Shown piece after piece: positions 39,937 to 52,500 of a stretch of DNA of 64,000 nt. Below the pieces are notes generated by a model that worked only from the letters and a program-made list of their open reading frames with translations, was not told where the DNA came from and ran no database searches. The position numbers were made by a program, and so were the translations under genes. The stretch is from Amphiura filiformis (Eukaryota > Echinodermata > Ophiuroidea > Amphilepidida > Amphiuridae): the NCBI RefSeq assembly GCF_039555335.1, contig NC_092637.1:43540990-43604989 (forward strand), written 5' to 3'. Every line of letters starts with the position of its first letter. The first letter of the stretch is position 1.

Positions 39937-40584
39937 TTAAGGGATGGGGTATGAACGTTTGCACAGTATATTTTATTGAGGGACATCAGAGCACTTCAGA
40001 CATATCGAATTGCATTAATACGAAGAATGTCCTTCTGATATCAAATAATTTTGATTTTTTGAAATTCGCAATGTAATACACAATTTACGTCAAATCATTA
40101 AAAATTAATATTTAATTAATATTTTTAATTAAAAATTAATATTTTTGATATTTAACAGTACTCGAAGTAAAATTTATAAATCTGATGATTTATACTTAAA
40201 GTGTATGTAGGTGGGATGAAAAGCCGACGATCAATTGAAAATTTTGACCTTTCGTATTGAAGATATGGGTTTTTTTCCCCAAAACACCAAAAGGTCAAAA
40301 TTTTCAATTGGCTTTTCCTCCCAGCTACATACACTTTAAGAACATATCATTAGATTTATAAAATTTACTTCGAGGACTGTTATATGTCAAAAATATGAAA
40401 AATATCAAATTTTAATAATTTGTCATAAAATTTGTATTATATCATGAATTTCAAAAATGAAAATTATTTGATATCAGAAAGACATTCTTCGTATTCAGAA
40501 TGCAATTCGATATGTCTGATGTGCTCTCATGTCCCACAAAAAATACTGTCGAAACGCTCAAAACGCTCATTCCAGATCCCTTAA
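39937..40584. mobile_element. TTAA-type fold-back MITE, family C copy 3
   Basis: TTAAGGGATGGGGTATGAACG at the left and ACGCTCATTCCAGATCCCTTAA-type end at the right, TTAA on both sides. The interior matches the copies at 24.9 and 32.1 kb (CATATCGAATTGCATT, AAAAGCCGACGATCAATTG). Confidence 0.85.
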
Positions 40585-40867
40585 AGAGCGCTTACAAATT
40601 CATGTGTTCGATCGATATTTATCATCATTTATATGATAGTAAGATACCATTAATTAATGAGGTACAACAATATCACGATGTGCGTTTTGTGGCATTCTCA
40701 TCCACTGCTCCTCATACTTTATCAAAATGTTTCTCACTATTTTGTACTTTTTGTAATAACAACATTTTACTCATAGTTAGAATCTTTTGAATAAAGTACT
40801 CAATCCCAAAAGGGAGAGCGTATAAAAATGTAAAGAACATACCTTTCAGACTGAATAAGAAGTTTCA

Positions 40868-41519
40868 TGCCAAAAGGCAATCGTCAGACGACACGATTTA
40901 GGATTGAGCACTTTTTTTCAAAAGACTTTCTGACTATCTCTGATAGACTGACTGACTCTGTGCTGACACCACTGAATATATATTCAATCACATTCCCAAG
41001 AGATGGTAGTCCCTCCAAAGCATTTCATCGTCCGACAAGGCCCGCAGAGCTGGCATAGTGATTGCTCGCGGGCTACCCGACCCAAACCTCCACGTGGTGT
41101 CGGATGGGTAATGCTAACTTGGGCAATGGGGAACAGGCGTGGAAGCGAAGATGTCGGCGTATTCGGAGGACCATGTTTAGTTTTGGCCACGGTATATAGC
41201 CACTTCTTCTGCTGATTCGGCCTTGCGTGGCTCTGAGAAGACACCGTTTGGTTTTTGAAAGGAAAGTAACGCACAAGTATCTGAGAGGAAATACAGCAAA
41301 AGCATCCGTACATGTTCATCATGCATAACATAGCCAACGTGCAGTGAAGCAGAGAAAGAATTCATGATATTGAATAGGAACGAACAAAGGCATTGTCTAC
41401 GAGAGATTTGTACAGCTGGTGGTGCACATAGCCGTAGCAGCTGAAAGCACCAACCCTCTTCAAAAAAAGCAAAAAAAGCAAAAGCATTTCATCGTATCGT
41501 CTGACGATTGCCTTTTGGC
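40868..41519. mobile_element. Element with GCCAAAAGGCAATCGTCAGA ends, about 650 bp
   Basis: Left GCCAAAAGGCAATCGTCAGA and right TCTGACGATTGCCTTTTGGC are perfect inverted copies. The middle (about 41010-41170) is markedly GC-rich and unlike the flanks, which suggests captured foreign sequence. ORFs in it are short and show no family features. Confidence 0.75.
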
Positions 41520-42028
41520 GCGAAAACTTTGATTCACCAGCCCTTTATAATACTATAACCCCTCCCTATTTTGGGTGTTAAACATTATTACCCCCCCCCC
41601 CCTTTATTCGGTCTAAAAAGTCTATGGCATCCCAATATATTCATGACTCCCCCTTCCGAAGAAAATGACAGCCCCATAAGTAACCAATATAAGAATATAA
41701 TGTACACAAGCTTCGAATCATATGACTCTACTGATTAGCCAGTCTGAAGCTTCACAGTCCAGAAGACCGCGAACTGCTAGATCGCAAATAAACATTGCTA
41801 GAGTTAGGCCTGCGTTGCAAATAGATCCAAAGATCAGCAGCTTCAAGACGCAACCCCTTTCGCAACATTTCCCAAGCAAGTTTCAGTTGGACCATCCGGA
41901 AGACTATGTATTACTCGAGTTATAAAAGTTAGCATGGCTATACGAGGCCTGAGGAGGTATCCATTTGGATATAGCGCCATAATACACTACACGCATGGTA
42001 TGTAAAACCGTGTGCAGCAAATACAATA
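41520..42028. other. Gene-free stretch with a poly-C run
   Basis: A run of about twelve C near 41591 is the only landmark. No gene seen. Confidence 0.4.
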
Positions 42029-42252
42029 AGGGACCGTTCACAAACACTTGTTATGGGGGCTTGAAAGGGGGGGGGGGGCTGAATAAATTGACCACATTTT
42101 ACCGGGGAAATTGAGTTTATTGACCCATAATTTTCATGTCAAAAGGGGGGCTGATATTTTGAGACCTGAAAAAAAAGGGGGGTGGTCCGAAAAGTTTTCG
42201 CGATAAAATATTTTCCATTAGCCCCCCTAACAAGTGTTTGTGAACGATCCCT
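42029..42252. mobile_element. MITE with AGGGACCGTTCACAAACACT ends
   Basis: AGGGACCGTTCACAAACACT followed by TGTTA and G-runs is mirrored by AGTGTTTGTGAACGATCCCT. Interior 180 bp is G-rich and non-coding. Confidence 0.85.
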
Positions 42253-42849
42253 AATTCTTTTTTTAATTTACACTTTCAGAATCTGTTCTTTTCAATGGTA
42301 TTTTCATTTACAGCGGATTCTAGATTTCGTATATAAAAGTGCCACAAACATGAGTTGTTTTTTTTTTACTCGCCCTGTATGTGGTTACAAACAACCTTAA
42401 ATAAATCTTGTGTTTTTACCCAGAGGATGATTTAAGGAAGCCCCATCATGCAGTGTAAAAGTGTTATCACTAGAGTTTCAACTGCCACTATACTTTTCAA
42501 ATCCCATTGAACTCTGTGCAAAAGATGTTGTTTTAGAATTGCCCGTGTGTCATTATTACTTGGTCGATTTCAGATCTAAAGTGATGTATGCATGAAGGAT
42601 AATTCACACCTGTAGATAACATAAAATGTGAAATCGACCAATATTTTGAAGGTGTTTTTATTGTAAATATATCTGTCCAAATTCAACTTTAACCATGCAC
42701 GTGTGTATGCAGTGGGCGGGCAGTGGTGTCATGTTCACTTACATAGCTGTGCTAACCGCAAGACTTGCTGGGAAGTTTTTACCCAAGTTTTATTGTGTAA
42801 TCCAAATCAGTGTTTATTATGGATTTTGCTCGTTGTATTAGTGTCTAAT
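42253..42849. other. Gene-free stretch
   Basis: No gene or complete repeat recognised. Confidence 0.35.
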
Positions 42850-43125
42850 GGGCTATTCCAGAAATTAATGGCACCCCGATGAAGTTTGTACCATATTTTT
42901 TTTGCAAATTCCCAGACCAAACTTTTATTTAAAATAAAATTGGAATTCCCAATTTGACAATAAAATAATGAAAAAAATTGGGAAATCTCAGAGTCCCTGT
43001 CGAAGACAGGCAACTTTTTGCCAAATTTTTGGGAATTCCCAAGCCTAAAATAAAAAGGTGTCTTTTTCTTGGGAATCCCACGTCTTCTTTAGGGGGGGGG
43101 GTGCCTTTAATTTCTGGAATAGCCC
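42850..43125. mobile_element. MITE with GGGCTATTCCAGAAATTAA ends
   Basis: GGGCTATTCCAGAAATTAAT at the left is mirrored by TTAATTTCTGGAATAGCCC at the right, with C- and G-runs just inside. Inner GGGAATTCCCAA-like words pair as well. Confidence 0.85.
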
Positions 43126-44512
43126 AATTCGTTATTCCATAATTATTTCATAAATAACGACCCTGTTCAGAAATGGCACCGATCACCAGTATCACTTTGA
43201 ACTTATCCCTGAAATTGAAGTATAACGAAATTACTATTGTTTGTACTGGATTTTAATACGTCGGTGTATTATCCCATCAACCACATTGTGCTATACGTAG
43301 TCCGTATAATAGTGTGTATGATACACATACGAGAAGAAGGGAACACTAGTTGCTTCAAGTTTTAGTGTATCGTAAAGAAGGTAAGAATTTCCTTAAAGGT
43401 CTAACATCGTTGGCCAGGCCAACTGACCAAATTTGTGCAGTAACTATGGTAACTAAATACCAGCAACTACTTAATATTTAAACTAGGATTTGGGCAGGAA
43501 ACGTTACATACCACACTGTTCTGTTACGTTGGTCAGGACCTTGGCGGGTTATTCACTTTTTATCGTGGATTATTTTTTGCCATAAAATCTTGACTTAACC
43601 TTGATTCTTAACTCTTTAATTTATCTTTGATCTCTAATATGAGTGATAATTTAGCCATTATATGCAGCTAATATGAGGACAGAAAAAGCAAAAATTAATA
43701 GAAACATAAATTTTGTTTTATTTCATGTTTAGAAAATATAAAATGGTATATCATTTGACTTCAAACGATATCCAAGCGGGGTTATGGTTTGTTAAACTTT
43801 GCTCCTTCAACAAAATGGTAGCTTCTTTCGTTTCTACATGTGTCTCTTTTTCCACATTGCTGGCAATCAATATCAAACAGTCATAATTAGCGGTCATTTC
43901 AAGTCATCCCCAAGTCTCTCATTTATTGTTGGTTATACATACCTATACAAAATACTTTGCCTGGTAACCCACCACTTGAACAGGATTTAGCCAAAACAAA
44001 CAGATAGAAGACCAGGGCTATTTAAAATTCTATAGCCATTTAAGGTAGAAGCTTATTATCCACTTCAACAATAGGATTATTGATTGGTGTTCGAGTATCA
44101 AAATGAGAAAGATGTCGCGCCAGCTTAAGTTACCGATGAATACGACCTTCATACACATTTTACACTGCAACTCAGAATACAATTTAGGGAATTTACGGCT
44201 CATTCGTGCTGTACGGTCACATTTGTAATTGTTTATTGTCTATATTTATAATTATTTTGAAATTTTGTTTATTTTGATGTTTTCCAAAACATATACGATA
44301 TGTAGTCAAAGTTAATATTTTGTGTGCAATTTGTTTTTGATGTCTTTTAAATTTGTTTAAGTGTTTTAACAAAATGAATTAAAATTCATTTTTTAATGTT
44401 GTAATATGTATGATTGCTTTGTAATTTTACATATAATTTGGCCATTTGACACGATATGTGATTTAATAAAATACCGATAATATTAATGATTTATTACATC
44501 TACAGCCTGTCT
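43126..44512. other. Gene-free AT-rich stretch
   Basis: Nothing beyond short random ORFs is seen over about 1.4 kb. Confidence 0.4.
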
Positions 44513-44623
44513 CAAAAACAATTGTGCAAGTGAAAAGCGCCCTCTTTGGCAAGGGCGTAGTCTTAGCTCTCAAATGCCGTTTGTTGTGTTCTATTTGCTT
44601 ATTTTAATATCGAGATATGTTTA

Positions 44624-44984
44624 TAATTGAAGAGATTTCATACTTCTAGTCCAATAAAACAGTACTCACTGTGGACGTTTCGAAGTCTTACAGACTTCTT
44701 TTTCAACACTGATGTTGTTGTGATGATCTTCTGTTTACCGCTGATGTTACAGGTTGCTTAGCAACGCGGTTGCCAGTTGGTTTTCCAAGAAGATCGTCAA
44801 ATGCGTGAGTAAGATTGTCACATGTAACCTGCAACTTGTAACTTGTAACATGCAACCTGTAACATCAGCGGTAAACAGAAGATCATCACAACAACATCAG
44901 TGTTGAAAAAGAAGTCTGCAAGACTTCGAAACGTCCACAGTGAGTACTGTTTTATTGGACTAGAAGTATGAAATCTCTTCAATT
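44624..44984. mobile_element. Near-perfect fold-back element, arms about 135 bp
   Basis: The left arm (AATTGAAGAGATTTCATACT to CTGATGTTACAGGTTGC) and the right arm (44846-44984) differ at only a few positions. The spacer is about 85 bp. The words GAGATATGTTT stand on both sides, probably a host sequence duplicated or bridged by the insertion. Confidence 0.9.
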
Positions 44985-45317
44985 ATTTATCAACAACAGT
45001 CCTGAGGAAAATGTTCAGTAAAGAGATATGTTTAGTTAACAACGAAAGGGTAAAATCACAATTGTGTCACTTTTACTTGGGAAGAGGACTAAATATGTAA
45101 ATCAATGATAGCATCAAATTTGTCAAGAGTTTCTTCGTGAAATCAAAAGAATGCATCAATTACACAACGATACAAACTCATTTTTTACTGTTTTTGCTGT
45201 TTAATCATGATACAGGTATAATGATTCTCTTTTTCCACTTAAATGAGATTAGAAGATAAATGAACGCGTATTACTTGTTGGGAGAGAAATTAGACAAAAT
45301 AATGCACGCGTGTTGAT

Positions 45318-45377
45318 GCTGATGCGTCTAGTGCAGGAGCCCCGAAGGGGGAGTGCATTAGACGCATCAACATCAGC
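45318..45377. repeat. Strong hairpin at the centre of the outer fold-back
   Basis: GCTGATGCGTCTAGTGCA pairs with TGCATTAGACGCATCA and CATCAGC across a GC-rich loop (GGAGCCCCGAAGGGGGAG) that itself pairs. Confidence 0.75.
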
Positions 45378-45747
45378 TATCATTGATTTACATGTACAGC
45401 CCTATTCCCTAGTAAAAGTGACACAATTGCGATTTTACCCTTTCGTTGTTAACTAAACATATCTCGAGATTGAAACAAGCAAATTGAACAGAACAAACGG
45501 ACTTTGAGAGCTACGACTGCGTCCTTGACGTTGATGTAAGCATCATGTCACAACGGTATTTTCTAATTGCCAAAGAGGGCGCTTTTCATTTGCACAATTT
45601 TAGGTATTATATTGTTCAAATAGGCATTTGTGAATTTTAAAAAGTTCAATTTAATGCTTTATATTGTCAATATCTCAAAAAATAAGGCCAATATCAAAAA
45701 ACTAAAAAGAAAAAAATAAACAAAAAACTGGATTTAATAATCATAAT

Positions 45748-46225
45748 AATAAAACAGCATTTATATAGCTCATTTGAATCGCAGATTCCTCAATGCGCTT
45801 TACAATAAGAAAAGGGAAATTATTATCACAAACTTATTTACATCAAAATACAACAAATTCAGTATAAAAATTTAATAGGCTTAAAAACCCTACACATATT
45901 TACATCACCAAGCATAATAAAAAATATTATTTAAAAACCAGACCAGCAGCTGTGAAATGCAATTATAACAGAATACATAATTAATTTAAATAACACGCTC
46001 ACAGAATTGCACCGTAACAATACACAGTAAAAAGATATGGATGCGGGGCCCACCAACAATAGCCAGGAGATCAGTCGGTACACCTCGCATATCATGAGGT
46101 CAGGCCCATCGACATGGCTCAAAGGGGCCACATTAGGAAACAAATGTGGAGAAAACCTTCTGTTAATAAAATACTATGCTGAGCCACCAGCCTGGGTGGC
46201 TCACGCTCCAGTAATTTCAGATGAT
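45748..46225. mobile_element. Dispersed repeat with ATTTATATAGC / CAATGCGCTTTACAA
   Basis: Opens with GCATTTATATAGCTCATTTG and CTCAATGCGCTTTACAA, a core common in marine-invertebrate SINE-like repeats. A block GGGCCCACCAACA-ATCAGTCGGTACACCTCGCAT near 46.05 kb is echoed at 46.55-46.61 kb. Confidence 0.5.
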
Positions 46226-46899
46226 TGAGCTCAGTAATACATCAAAGAATGTCTTCCAATTCATGAAAACAAATAGATAATCAGCTTATCGGATTAAAAT
46301 CTTAGAGGGAAGGTCTTGCTGCTCAGCGAGTGTTTGTAATTATCAGAAGGTTTTCTCCAAATTCATTCTCTAATGAGTGATGCACGTCACATATAACAAA
46401 TGCAGAAAAACAAAATATATAAAATTCAGTACACATCTCAATACCTAATAATAATAATTACATATAATAAATAAGCATGATGATTACATACCAATAATAG
46501 CAGAAAATAAACATTTTAAGGACCATAATGATTTAATTATGTGTATAAGAGGCCCACCGACAGCCCAAAAGAACAATCGGTACACCTCACATAACCATGA
46601 TAATATATAACACAGCATTCATATCGATAAATAACAAAATAAGTTTGATAATTATATAATAAAAGATCGAATGCACCCAGTCACCTTCCACAACGAGAAG
46701 CGAATACAAAGTGGTCTGTTTCCTGATTAATCATATTGGCCTCCACTTCTGCACCCACCCAGTTAAGTAGATGTTTGAAACAGTATTTTGTGCAAATTTC
46801 AGATTTGTACAAGTCATATAATTTTCTTGAGTGCTTTAAATTAAACTTTGTACATTTAATGAGAGTCATCACCAATTTTCTTTCCCGCCTTCTTTTCAG
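46226..46899. other. Region upstream of AGMO exon 1
   Basis: The acceptor before the first coding exon implies a 5' UTR exon upstream; none could be placed. Contains the second copy of the GCCCACCGACAG block (46551-46610). Confidence 0.4.
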
Positions 46900-46908
46900 G
46901 TCTTCAAG

Positions 46909-49490
46909 ATGTCTATGTTACAAAACACAGACCCCCTGACTGGGACAAGACGTCTTTTTTATGCTGTGACACCTAATGAAACATCATTTGCAACAACGGA
47001 CGATGTACCAGACTACATATATGAAGTAAGTTGTAATATCACCGGGGTGGGGGGGGGGTGGGGGGTGTACTTGATTTTTTTTTCAAACGGTAGTTGTGGG
47101 GATTGAGCAAAATAACTTTATCAAAAATAGGGATTTATATTAAATATAGGTAAATAATTAACTTTAGAGTGTAAATGTTGGTATGGTTTAAAAAAGCGCA
47201 GTGATTTATAGTGCGCTACGCACAGGCACAACGCCTAGACGATGATGCATAAGCCTCAGCACACTTCACATGTTGTCGCTGACCAATACGGCCCACATCA
47301 TTCCATAAACCATTTAACAACAAAATAATCAGGAACTTTGCTGCTACAAGAGCGCGCCCCTAGACATTCCACAAATAACCATCGCAACCAGGATAAGCTC
47401 CCCGAGTTTCGTACGGGTAAGTTCCCTGTCCAGGGGAATTTCAAGCTAACTCAATTTTTCCACGAGAGCATACTAGGCACCGCCAGGGTTCGAACCCGCA
47501 ACCTCTCGCACCATAGTCGAACGCCTTAACGATTGAGCTAACTTGACTGGTGACTGGTTTATAGTGTAAAAATTTAGTAATAAAACAAGGAATACCATCA
47601 TGACCTGTTGACCTCTTATTTATAAAGCCTTTGCTATTATGGATTGATGATCCCACAAAAAGCCACATATGGTTACCCATCTTGTGGTCCTTAACACAGA
47701 CCCCCTACACACACACACACCTCCTCCACTACCCCCCACCCAAAAAAAACCACACCGACCTGACTCATTGTATTCGACTATACGGCGACCTTTGGCCGAA
47801 ACAAAGCTATTACTGTTCGCCCTTCAATACCCTATACATGTATCACACATGTACACAACACGATTACCTACTAATATGACCCCACGTCGTCTACTGCCGG
47901 GGGGCATTCGGTGAGAGCAAAATGTAAAAAAAAGTATGGGGTCAATTAGTGAGAGCATGATTTTTTACATTCGGTGAGAGCAAAATGTAAAAAAATATGG
48001 GGTCATTGTGTGAGAACATGACCTTTTCAATGGAACCTTTGGGTGAGAGCCAAAATAGCGCCACAGTAACCTCGAACATCGACCTTTTAGTTCTAAATGA
48101 CTTCAAATTTCTTTGTTTTTTCAAAATAAGTAACAAAATCAGTGATAAATGAAACAGTCCTACATACCCGTCATTTCCAAAGTGGGAGTGCCCCAACGGC
48201 GCCTACTGTTCTTCAAACCACCTCCACACCCATCACGTCATATTCCAACAACCCTGTGCACAGCATAAGTATAATTTGCCTGCTACAAAAGCAATGTATT
48301 TATTTGTAAACTTCTTATTTCATTAATCCGTATCATCCTCATTTCTGCAAGTTCTACCATTTCGGTCATTTTTACATTCTGTGTTTTTCCATACCTGTCG
48401 TTTTTTCAAAATAGTAGTAGATCTGTAATGTATTGGATACACTACTCAAGTCAGTACTTCCCCATTCCACCTTCTAAAAATTGGTCAAAAATTACATGCC
48501 CTACCATTGACAAGAAAAGGGGATGGGTACTTTAATCATGTTAATAGTACATTATCTGTTTACCTTTTATTCTCTTAGGCAATACCGTACTTTGCTGGTG
48601 CCATGCTATTGGAGTTAATCGTTTCTGTAATTGAGGGCAAACGAGAAGAGCGTTTTTCATTAGCCGATACGATTGCATCTGTAACAGCAGGACTATTTAT
48701 GCTTTCCGTTGAGTAAGCTTAATTTTTCCATGCCTATCAGTAGAATAAAAGTTGCACAGCTTCCATTGTCATTCGCTGTATGGAAACTAATTTCCAAGTG
48801 AACCTGAGAAGCGAGTGATAAAATATAAATTTATATCAGCTTATTTACCCTGGGGGTTCACTCCCATTGTGGCCTGTACACCATCCGCGATAATCAACTT
48901 TTGAAAAGCACCCTAAACAAGAGGATTTAACCCTTGGTTAAAACGATACCCTAAGCGCTTCATTTCCGCGTATTAGCAATTGCAATTTTGCTACCTTTTT
49001 TTTTCCAAATTTTTCATGTTTTTGACACCCTAAACAGCGGATGGTGTACAGGCCACAATGGGAGTGACCCCCGGGCTTATTTACTAACGGAATGAGAGGA
49101 ATAGTGAATAATTATATGCCATGAGAGGAAAAAAGTCCAACAAGATTGCGGCCTTTATGGTATGACGTCACTTTACGCCGGGAATTTGTCTATAACATTC
49201 TATAAATCCGGCATTCACGCCAAAACGACTTGAGCTAATCGTAGATCCATCTTTTGCTCTCATTTTAGTACATGTAATACAATTTGTACCCCAGCACCTT
49301 ACCCAGGGGCAAACCATTACATATTATGTTACTTTTGAAATTCTTGTCAAATCATACTATATGTGATTATATAAAAATATATCCAAGGATGAACGCACGT
49401 GATGATGATGACGATGATGATGACGAAAATGATGATGACGACGATGATGATGATGATGATGATGATGATGACGATGATGACGATGATGAC

Positions 49491-49522
<32 letters not shown>

Positions 49523-52500
49523 CGATGATGACGATGATGATGATGATGTTTTATATCATTGTTTGTTTCAGAGCAATGGCAAAAGGCTTTGAAATTGTTA
49601 CATTTGTAGCCATTCACAAACACTACAGCTTTGTGACTTTGCCATGGGATAGTCCATGGACATGGATCATAACATTTCTGGCATTAGACTTCATGTATTA
49701 CTGGTTTCATCGCCTGGCACATGGTAGGTATGGCATTTAAGATGTTTATAATCAGTGATATTTCTGACGTTTTCATTCTACTATGCCTTGAGCCACAGAA
49801 ACTATGCAATTTTGATTCATTGTTTCTAGTCAAAATAAAATGCTATATTTAAATTTTATTTTGGAATTTGATGTTCAAATAGCACCCATCTCGATTTTTC
49901 TAGTTTTATGACAATGTAGGCCTATATAGGTATCTTGTAGATGACAGGTTGGCGCACATATTTTGCGTTTATGTGTTGGGCATTAGCCGACACATTAGTT
50001 CCGGAGCTTCTTCAGAAAAAGTGTTTCTCATCCAACAGTTACCTTTACCTACCCAGCAATAACAAAACGTTTTCGACATCATTCGCAAAAGGTTATAAAA
50101 GGTTGTCAGAAAACGTTTAAATGTCGGGTTATATAAAGGGTATATTAAGAGTATAAAACGTTTTCAGAACCTTAAAAAACATTTTTTGATAATCTACTGC
50201 TCAAACAAAAATGTTTTACAGAAAACGTTTAAATGTCGGGTTATATAAAGGGTATAAAACTTTTTAATAACATTACAAAAACATTCTTGAAAACTTGATA
50301 CAAAGCATTCTAGACAAAATGTTATTTTGGGGTTGAAAAAATATTTTGCGAAAAATGTTTGCCCAAAATATTTTCAATAACGTTTTAAAAACGTTTTCAT
50401 GACCTTTATATAACCCGACATTTAAATGTTATGAAAAGGTTTTGATAAAACATTTTAAGAACATTTCTGTGTTTGCTGGGTTCAAACATTTTAACATAAT
50501 GTTAAGTAAGTATTGACACAATATTTGGCAAAAATGTTTGCAAAAAATAGTTACAATAACATTTTTTGAAAACATTTAAAAATATTGTTGTAGTGTGTTT
50601 TCATACAAAACGTTTTAAAACGTTATCATGACCTTTGTATAACCCGACATTTTAATGTTATTAAAACGTTTTTACCTAAACCAAAAGCCAAAATATAACT
50701 TATTTAAAACGTTTTTAAAACGTTTTTGTGTTTGCTGGGTAGTAATCACGGTTGTTTGATGTAATCATTTATTAATTTTTCTAACACAAAATTATTATGT
50801 TCAATTCTAGACCTGAATAATACTAGCAGCTATCACACTACATTAGTAAAATGTATATACACATATATTTTGTAGCAATTTTTAACATAGATTTTTGTTT
50901 CTTTGTCAAATTATTCACTTTTTTTCTGCTTTTTTGCGGGGACTTTAATTGTATAAACTGTACATTTGTGTGCAAATTAAGTCGCTATTTACATATATTT
51001 TAATTTTAAATTAGCCAAATAATATGAGTTATACCTATCATTTCATGATAAAAAGTTTTATGAAAATTCACTTGTCATTTGTTAGTCTGTTTGCTGATGT
51101 TCTAATACCATTTTATGAGTGTCTACCCCTTGTAAAGATGCAAACAAGATTTTAGATAAATAGCGCCACCATTGTTCAACTGTTCTTAAAAATGACTCAG
51201 TTTAACATGCCATTAAGGTGGCACACAGGATCACTAATTATCCATTTTTCACACCTCATAACTCAAAAACTATTTATGGAAAGTATATAAAAGTATACAT
51301 TTTTTTAAAGGAAATGAGCTCATATATCCAACTAAAATGTCAGTTTTGGGTCAAAAAGTATCATTTTCGAAAAAATCCAAAAAAACGGCTTTTTTGACCA
51401 AAAATTTTTGGTCCGCAATAAAAAATTAATTTGAAAACCAAAAACTGTAAAACGTGAATTTTGTTAATTGTGACATGATCTGGTCCATGGGGGCCAAAGG
51501 AGGCATTTTTGAAAATTGAGTTACTATAATTATTACCTTGTAGTAACATTAAGTTATCATATACTGAATACACCAAAGGTCTAGCATACTTGGTTCTAAA
51601 GTTATGAGGTTTGGTGATGTGTATTTTCTTATGTATTTTATTGTTTTTTACTCCATATTTTTGCCTTTTTCTCAATTTCAAATTTGCCACCTTTGGCCCC
51701 CATGGACCAGATCATGTCACAATTTAGACATATAAATCTAGAAAGTGTTTTTTTATTTTTTCGAAATTTTGCTTAGTTTTTAAAATATAGACAAAAAATC
51801 AGTAAAAACGTGTGACCCGTGTTCAAATTTTTGAATCATGGGTGATAAAAAAAGTTCTAGGCCCTAATTTAAAAAAATTAAAAAACACTATCTAGATTTT
51901 GGCCATATCTAAACGTTTGACTTAAAAACTTACCTCAGTGGTGCTTCATTTAGACGCTATGACGGACCAAAAATGGTTAAAAGTGGTCAAAAATGAACTT
52001 GCCGAAAATCACGATTTAGAAAAATACAGCGGATTTTAGGTCCATTTTTGAAGATTATTCCATAAATATATAATCCGGTGACTTGTGACGTTTGGACAAG
52101 TTAGAAAATGAGAAGGGGCGTCCAACTGCAGCAGATTGGCACTTTTTTGGTGATTTAGAAGGTAAAATATACAATATGACAAAATTATCCGTGCACATTC
52201 GGCAGATGTTTACTCACATGGAGTAGCCATTTTATTTACTGCAGTTTTGTTTCCATGGTGCAGCAGAGCGTCCGGCAAGGCCGCGGCGTCGCGTTGGCGT
52301 TTGAGGAGCGACTGGGCGCGCCGGACAGACAGACAGGTTACGCGAATAAGTTGCACAGTGCATGGCCGTGTTGCCGCGAACGAAACCATGATTATTTAAG
52401 CACAATTTTGTCCTGTTCCGTATAAAAAAGATCATGCTCTGTATTAAAATTTGCTGACATCAGAACATTAAAAGTAGCATAGAATAACTGACAAGCAATT

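Larger units (their letters stand above)
44513..45603. mobile_element. Large fold-back element, about 1.1 kb, with a nested insertion
   Basis: AATTGTGCAAGTGAAAAGCG at the left and CGCTTTTCATTTGCACAATT at the right bound the element. Mirrored inner words include GAGATATGTTTAGTTAACAA with CACAATTGTGTCACTTTTAC. The left arm is split by the palindrome at 44624-44984. Confidence 0.8.

Noticed and set aside
47465..47546. tRNA gene on the minus strand
   Set aside because: A and B boxes are good, but the acceptor stem does not pair and a SINE body follows.
49284..49740. ORFs with poly-Asp, poly-Met and poly-His on both strands
   Set aside because: They are readings of a (GAT)n microsatellite; only the AGMO exon part at 49572-49723 is coding.
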